From Hygrocybe punicea (Eukaryota; Basidiomycota; Agaricomycetes; Agaricales; Hygrophoraceae): a stretch of 64,000 bases of DNA. Of the stretch, positions 57,781 through 64,000 are shown piece after piece; within the stretch, counting starts at the first letter, position 1, and every line of letters starts with the position of its first letter. Position numbers and translations under genes: made by a program. The notes below the pieces were generated by a model. That model did not search any database, had not been told where the DNA came from, and worked only from the letters and a program-made list of their open reading frames with translations. Location: positions 8,566,891 to 8,630,890 of the forward strand of contig OY744461.1 in NCBI GenBank assembly GCA_963556145.1, written 5' to 3'.

Positions 57781-59489
57781 TTCTGCAGCGGGCTCCAGCA
57801 ACAATCAACTTAACTAGGGATCGGATTCCAGAGGAGAGGAGAGCAGTTTTCATTGTTGCTTACAGCTAAGACAACACTGCTAAGAGAGGGGGTCAAGGTC
57901 TAATGTCATTGTGAGCCGTGGGGGTTACCCAAAACAAGATGAGTCTGCCCCAAGAACCAGACTAAACGTAAGGAAAGGAAAAGAAGAAAAAGTCCGAACC
58001 AACAACAAGAATAGTATATATAGTGACTGGTCTTGAGGGGAGGTAAATATAAATACAACCATGAAGCTACAACATGTCCAACTACACCATGTGTTCACCA
58101 TGAGGCGCACATGAGGCGTCCTCATGTCGATGTTCCCACGATCCAACTGGAGGCCCGGGTGTCATTGAGGAATAGAGGGGGTCCGGATGACTCGGATGAT
58201 TTGTCATCAGATCATGTGACATGCAGAATTGCCAATTCGGGGTCTACACTTGCTGTAATGGGCAAGTGCGCAGTGTGGCAAGTGCAATGCACAGTTGGGT
58301 CAAAGAAGGGTATCGTCCAGTGTGGGATTGGTGAAGGGAGTGTCTTAAGGTAGTGTGGATAGAGCGGCAAGGTTGGTGGTATGAAAGAAAATAAAGGAAT
58401 GTATAAAGGAAAAACCAACTAAGACAGTGGGCCAGTCGAGGTCAGACATGCAAACAGCATCAGCTGTACTAAATGACGATGTGTGTGTTGATGACATATT
58501 GAGGGGTGATGTCTTGTCCTGTATGCAGAACAACGTGGTCCACCTAATGTCGGTATTCGTCCAAGAAAGGGTATTGTTGTAAATGAGTGTGGGCGGTATC
58601 AAGGTTACGGATGGAAAAGGATAAATAAATGTGGGTCCAGGTTTCGAGTCATGGCACGAGTGACAAGCTGTGGGAATAAGATGTTGGGTACTGCAATGAA
58701 GCGATGTCGTGTGAACAATATGCGATAGGGGTTAGTTCACTGTTTGGGAAGTCGTATGGTCTGTGGTCGAAGTCCAAAAGAGTGTGCTTCGGCGATGGTC
58801 AGATTAGAGAGAACAGTGAAATGTCTTGTGATCGGGGATTGTTCAGAGTTCGCATGCAGGTGAGGAATGTCGTCGGATAATCAGGGAGGATAATGGTAGG
58901 CACAGGGTATGAATATGGAAACCAAATATCTGAGAATGGCAATTGTCAATTACATGTCGATATATTGTCGAGGTGGAAGTCAGAAGTATCAATGGCGGAA
59001 GGGTTTCGGTACCGATGCCAAAGATAGATCATACATAACAAGGTAAAAACCGATAAGGAAGGTGATGGCGATGCTGCCAATGATGATTACAGTAATTAGC
59101 TGTGTTGGGAGCACAGCCATTGTGATCGGTTTGTTGTGGGATGAAGTCAACAATATGTCAGGGCAAGGGAAAAGACAATAGCGATGATGTCCGTCGGCAA
59201 GGAGACTATTCGGGTACAGCGAGGTCACGTGGGATATGTCCATGGTTGGTCTGGATTGTTCTAGAAGAAAGGGTGAAAAGAGAACAAGAACAAGAACAAA
59301 CAACAATGTCCAAAAGAAGACAAAAGGTAAAGGGGAACAAAAAAGGAAGGTATGGTAAGGTGGAATTGTCATCATGGGTAGTGGAGTCGGAATCGGAGTT
59401 GCGGAGTTGAAAAATGTAACAACCAGCTACTTATGACTTATTTGATGGTCGTGGAATTGGGGCATAGTGAGCAAACAAGACCAGTCTCT
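57781..59489. other. no gene recognised
   Basis: Several frames of 70-128 codons occur on both strands; a hydrophobic one at 58989-59375 (minus) has TM-like stretches but no start context or family. Confidence 0.4.
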
Positions 59490-60540
59490 CTGTGCACCAA
59501 GTGAGATCTACTATGGGCGTTGTGAAGTGGTATGAGGTAGCAGGTGGTCCAAGGAGGGTGTGAGAGGCCGGGATGTTGAGTAGGTGGGGGTATGAGGTGG
59601 GTTGGCGTGGCATGGCGTTGGGGACTCAATAACAGCAGCAGCAGCTGGTATGGACTCACAAGGGGTGCTGTGGGGTGCTGCGAAGTGGTGTGAGGTGGCG
59701 GGGTGTCTAACGATGGTGGGAGAGGCCGGGGACGTCAAATAGGTGGGTGTATGATGCTGAGTGACATGGCATGTGCGTGGGACCTCGTTAACGGCAGGGG
59801 CGGCTTGTGGGGGCTTGCAAAGGACAGTGTGGGGACTTGGGGGGTTGTACGAGGCAGCGGGTCATCCAACGAAGGGAGGCAAGGCCAGGGATGTCGAATA
59901 GGCAGGTGCATGAGGCGGATCGATGTGGCATGCGAATGGGGCCTCAATAATGGCAGGGGCGGCTGGTATGGACTCATGAGGGATGCTGTGGGGTGCTGAG
60001 ATGTGGTACGAGGTGGTGGAGTGTCCAACGAACAAGTGATCAGCCAGGGATGTCGAGTAGATGGGTAAATGAGGCGGATTTACGTTGCACGGCATTGGGG
60101 ACTCGATAACAGTGGGGATGGCTTGTACGGACTTGCAAGGGATGCTGTGAGGTGCTGGGAGGCTGTACAAGGTGGCGGGATGTCCAACAAAGGGGGGCGA
60201 GGCTGGGGACATCGAATATGCATGTGCATATGGCAGAGTGACATGGCATGGCATGGAGAGCTCGAACGCGGTGGGGATGGCTCGCACGGACTCGCGAGTG
60301 GCAATGGAGGGTGCTGGGGTGCTGTACGAGGTGGTGGGTGGTCCAATGAATGTGTGAGCAGCCAGGGATGTCGAATATGCGGGTCCAAGAGGTGGAGTGA
60401 CAGGGCACATGGGTGGGGTCTTGATAACCGCAGAGGCGGCTCGTGAGGGCTTGCTAAGGACAGTGTAGAGCTCCAGGAGGCGGCGGGTGGTCCAATGAAT
60501 GTGGGAGGGGCCACGGGTGTCGACTTGCTGGGGGCATGAG
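59490..60540. repeat. tandem array of ~158 bp units, about 6.5 copies
   Basis: A marker word GATGTCGAATAGGTGGG (and variants) recurs near 59573, 59733, 59890, 60050, 60208, 60369 and 60519. Steps of 150-161 bases that are not always multiples of three show drift away from coding periodicity. Confidence 0.8.
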
Positions 60541-61112
60541 GCGGGTTGGCATGACTAGCAGCCATGTCATCCAAATGGCATGGGAACAGCTCGTTAAGGG
60601 CACTGAAGGCAAATGTTGGGGCATACGAATGTGTAGGGGGTGGTTCCTGGCGAGGAGAGAGGCTGGGTGATGCGGGTACGCACACTTGGCATTGTGGGTC
60701 CTGGAATTCAACGGGATTGGTCCACCACAGTGATGACGACATATGTGGGGGTGCTGGGGCCTGTACGGACGGATCAAACGTGATCTGTGGGTGTAAGACG
60801 TGTGGTGACATGGGAGCCAGACTGGCTACGCAGGTTCGTTGTTGGCGACGTGGCACGTTGGTGGGGTGGGGCCGGATTTGCTCATTTGGGACAGCAAAGG
60901 TGAACGGGGGTGTAGGGATGTGAGATGGGGATGTGGGACATTGAACGGAGGTGTGTGGGGTGCCTGAGCATTGTCTGGTGGCACCGGAACGGGTTGGTGG
61001 CGGGTTCAATGGGTTTGGATATGCTTTCCCATGCAGGACCCTCTGTATCGACTAACTGGTATGTACTTTCATCCACAGGCACATAAGCCTTCATCTTGCT
61101 TCTCTTTTTCAC
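60080..61112 (-). CDS. proline-rich repeat protein, doubtful
   Basis: Two overlapping minus-strand frames: one at 61112-60882 starting MKKRSKMKAYVPVDESTYQL, the other at 61009-60080, rich in Pro, His and Ser and entering the tandem array, where units of 52-53 residues repeat (PTFIGPPAAS, LTHSLDHPPPRTAPQ, PPLLDIPPPCTASQ). They would need a splice or frameshift to join. It may be a gene grown from the tandem repeat, or an accident of composition. Confidence 0.25.
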
Positions 61113-61983
61113 CTAATCCAATGTGTAGTTCTTCTAGTTCTCCAACCTGACTCATTTTGGGTACTTGTGCAACACTTAACAGATTTTTGTCATTTTTGGG
61201 GTCTTTGGAGGTGGAAGTCAGGTGGAAAACAAAGGAATTGAAGTAGATGGCGATGTAATACAGGAGAACATAGGAAAGAGAGACCAAAGCTGAGGAAAAT
61301 TGACAATAAATGAAGGTCAGGTTCGTTGGCATGTGACATGTCACTGGCTCTGGGACTTGCGAGGGGGTAGTGTTGCCGCAGCTACTGCTAATGGCCAGCT
61401 AATAGCCGTGAGCCTAGCTGGTTTTAGCTTAGCTGATGATCGGCTAGGCTACAGCTAATTTTTGACCACCGACTTCAGCTATCAGGTAACCTTAGCCGCT
61501 AGCCGGGGGCTATAGCCGGTTCCAGACCAATCCAGACTTGTCCAAAACTAGAACAATAAGATCAATAAGATCAATAAGAACAATAAGAACACGTAAGTTA
61601 ATCAGTGCGTTGTAAGCGGAGACCAAGGTGAATAAATGATGGCGTCCGCGTATTGCAAACCAGAGCTTTTCACATTCCAAGTTCTCTCCGGTTTTGCCAC
61701 TGTGGAAGAAACGCCAGAAGGATCCCTCCCCTTCCCCAGGGGAGGAATCCTCATCCGCCTCTTCACAAGTGGATGATGCCTCAGGCTTTGGTTTCACGTC
61801 TAACTCTCCGGCTGTAACCTCATCCCGAGGTTGATCCACGGTATCTGCTATTGCCCTCTCTGACTCTCTGCCCCCACGTCTGCCTCATTGTTCCGTCCAT
61901 CGGAACGCCAAAGTGTCCACTTCCACCTCGCATCTTCCACCTCCTCATCGTATGTATCTATTTTCATTTTGTTCATGTCTCAG

Positions 61984-62620
61984 TGTAGAGGCTCCAGGCC
62001 GTCTGGACCCGAATCCTCTTCATATCCCACATCGTCCCTGTCCATTCCCATTCACATATCGTCGATTCCGCCCAATTCCGGTCCTCTCCGTCGATTCCGC
62101 TCCGGATTCCGCCTCCGGATTTGTTCCTACACGCACTGCAATGTCCCTAACGACCCGGAATCACTACGTATATAGTTACATATGATATATCTTCGTTCCC
62201 CGTTACTTAGTACATAGCACCATTCCTCCTATACTCCGCTCCACTCCACCCCTATCAGTTACAGCCTTCGGTTGTAGTACATAGTTACTACAGCACAGGA
62301 TCACTCCCAGTAGTATAAAAGATGTACCCTTATACTACAACCATATCACATTGCATCCTATCATATTACACCATATCATATCACATCCCATCATATTACA
62401 TCTTATTATCCCGCTTCAGTTCTACACTTTTAGTCCTCGCTTCGTATCATCTCCATTCCATCTTCATAGTTCCCCTACACTTCCCATCTGATCCAGAACC
62501 CCGGATTCGGGTTGGATTGACTAGACACCTTAGAAAGACTTTACTCCTCTGATCACTTCTTAGCTGATCACCCTTTCTGTAGATTCCTATTTCGGGTCTA
62601 CAACAGAACCCGCCGTCACA
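61984..62620 (+). repeat. solo LTR of the gag-only element family
   Basis: Begins TGTAGAGGCTCC and ends GCCGTCACA; it is a diverged, inverse-oriented relative of the LTRs at 51471 and 55801. Flanks TCAG and TCGG may be a decayed 4-base duplication. It lies in an intron of the hAT gene, between a GTATGT donor near 61950 and the acceptor at 62652. Confidence 0.8.
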
Positions 62621-62652
62621 TCGGTGCTTTATTTATACCTGACCTTTGTTAG

Positions 62653-64000
62653 CTTCGAAAGTCAAAAGTGCGCCCCCTGCGAAGCATGTGAAGATTAAGG
62701 CCTCCAAGCACAAATCCAAGCGATGCAAGGCAACTCCTGCTGTCAACGACACTGTCTCGCATTCCGGCCATGCAACTGTTGCTACCAGCATCGCCGTCAC
62801 CCCCTCAGCTCCCTCATCCGTGAACAACCCCTCTTTCACCCCTGCACTTTCGAAGGTCATCGCATACGATATCCTCCACTTCTTTTCGAAAGGGAAGGCT
62901 GGTGCTGAGACATTTTGCAAATTTTGCCGGTATGTTTCTTCAATTCTTTGGCATCCTTTAATTGTCGACTTATCTAGAGCCTGCCAATTGGATCCTCTCA
63001 ACAAACTTGTTATCCCCAACCACTCGTTCTCCAACAAGACCGCCAACACTAATCTTCGATTTCACCTTGAGAATCACCACAAAGCTGAATATGTTCAAGT
63101 ATGCGAGGAGAATGGCTCGGCCATGAAGCTTGTGAAGAGGAAGGCTCGTGACATGGTGCAATCGAAGCAGCAGTCGACTTTGGATGGGCTAGCTGCCCCA
63201 GGTATGTAGATATCTCGTTTATCTGTTGTTTTTTTTAAACCTGACATGGCTCATACACATAGGCATCGAACCCCACCCTACGTTTTCACCGGCAAACTTC
63301 GTCAAGCACCTTATCAACTTCATTATTGCTGACAATCAGGTAGGCCGCCCTTTCTTCTCCGCATCTTTGATATTAATATGCTATACAGTCAATCAACGTC
63401 GTCGAATGTGCCGAGTTCTGCAAGCTGCTGCTCCTCCTTCGTGCGGACCTTCAAGACTCGGACATTCCTCATCGCACCAAGATCCGTGGGGCGATAATCA
63501 AAGCGTGGAAGTTATATTTTTACGAGCTCAAGGACGATCTTGCTGTGAGTGATCCCACACTATCATAACTCATTGTTAACATCCTGGTGTCAGTCCACCG
63601 TTGGACGGATCAGCTTCACTGCTGATCTGTGGTCCAATAAGAATCTCTGCTCCTACCTTTGCATGACTGGTCACTGGCTTGTGCGCAACAAGCGCACCGG
63701 CGCTCTCAAGTTGAAATGTGCTCTTGTTGCCTTTCACAATGTCATGGGGAAACATGATGGTGTAAGTCTTGCCCGAATTGTCATCGCACTCTTGGATCGT
63801 GCTGGCATGACTACAAAGGTAAGCTTCTTGATTACCTGTCATGTTAACTGACACTACAAAACGAGAACAGGTTGGACACTTCACCCTCGACAACGCTGAT
63901 AATGATGGCACATTCATGGAGGAGTTACAGATACTCCTTAATGCTCGTGACATTGATTTTCACCATCTCGACAATCATGTTATGTATGTGCACTCTGCTA
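62653..64000 (+). CDS. hAT transposase, 3' partial
   Basis: Exons from 62653 on: a Lys/Ser/Thr-rich N-terminal region; BED finger FCKFC, then after an intron (62930-62977) LRFHLENHHKAEY; FVKHLINFIIADNQ; SINVVECAEFCKLLLLLRAD; STVGRISFTADLWSNKNLCS, holding the first catalytic Asp in TADLWS; MTGHWLVRNKRTGALKL; and HFTLDNADNDGTFMEEL, holding the second. Introns are 45-60 nt with GT-AG ends and no stop is seen from 62653 on. The last acidic residue and dimerisation region lie beyond 64000. The upstream exon appears damaged, so activity is uncertain. It would excise hAT elements in the nucleus. Confidence 0.8.

Larger units (their letters stand above)
61379..64000 (+). mobile_element. second hAT-type element, right end beyond the window
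   Basis: A hAT-like start AGTGTTGCCGCAGCTA is followed by dense AGCTA/TAGCC words typical of hAT subterminal regions, and about 1 kb later by a hAT transposase gene. The right end and the 8 bp target duplication cannot be checked. An in-frame TGA near 61830 lies in the probable first coding region. Confidence 0.55.

Overview
The window reads as nuclear DNA of a filamentous basidiomycete, most likely an Agaricomycete. Coding exons are split by 39-69 nt GT-AG introns, and the genes are typical of that group: a Ste6/MDR-type ABC transporter, a fungal-specific transcription factor, and Agaricomycete CACTA, hAT and Gypsy elements. No rRNA, tRNA, CRISPR or bacterial-style operon was seen.

Layout. 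1-3040: 3' part of a full-size ABC transporter. 3751-4543: small three-TM protein. 5298-7823: transcription factor with a middle homology region but no visible zinc cluster, bracketed by two copies of a ~640 bp segment (4357-4985, 8561-9217). 9.2-14.8 kb: gene-poor, with a 312 bp TA-flanked MITE and two Gypsy LTR fragments. 14803-15713 and 49894-50225: two halves of one hAT transposase pseudogene.

The hAT halves are separated by a 34,177 bp CACTA (CMC/EnSpm) element, 15714-49890. It starts CACTAGG, ends CCTAGTG, and is flanked by the 3 bp target duplication TTA. Its two 9,045 bp arms are inverted copies with no net indel between them, apart from a 2,265 bp LTR element in the right arm whose empty site survives in the left arm. 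Each arm carries the same captured host fragments: a decayed ABC transporter, a WD40 gene and genes of unknown function. The left arm runs into a TNP2-type transposase (24191-27709); the right arm keeps only its first exons plus a short diverged transposase tail. Inside lie diverged inverted copies of an accessory gene and a 7.8 kb unpaired centre holding a cyclopropane-fatty-acid-synthase-like pseudogene, an LRR/F-box-like gene and an unknown multi-exon gene.

Right flank. 50222-50875 is a GAC/AAT/GGG minisatellite, followed by a CAG-rich repeat split by a 4,943 bp LTR element (51471-56413, GCGC target duplication, LTRs almost identical). That element has gag on the minus strand and an opposite-strand gene combining a coiled coil with a Zn2Cys6-pattern cluster; no pol is seen. 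59490-60540 is a ~158 bp tandem array. A second hAT element begins near 61379, carries a solo LTR in an intron, and has its transposase running off the window.

Order of events inferred from nesting: hAT insertion and decay, then CACTA insertion, then the LTR insertion into one CACTA arm. Most genes inside the CACTA element are broken captures; the transposase is the best candidate for a working gene there.
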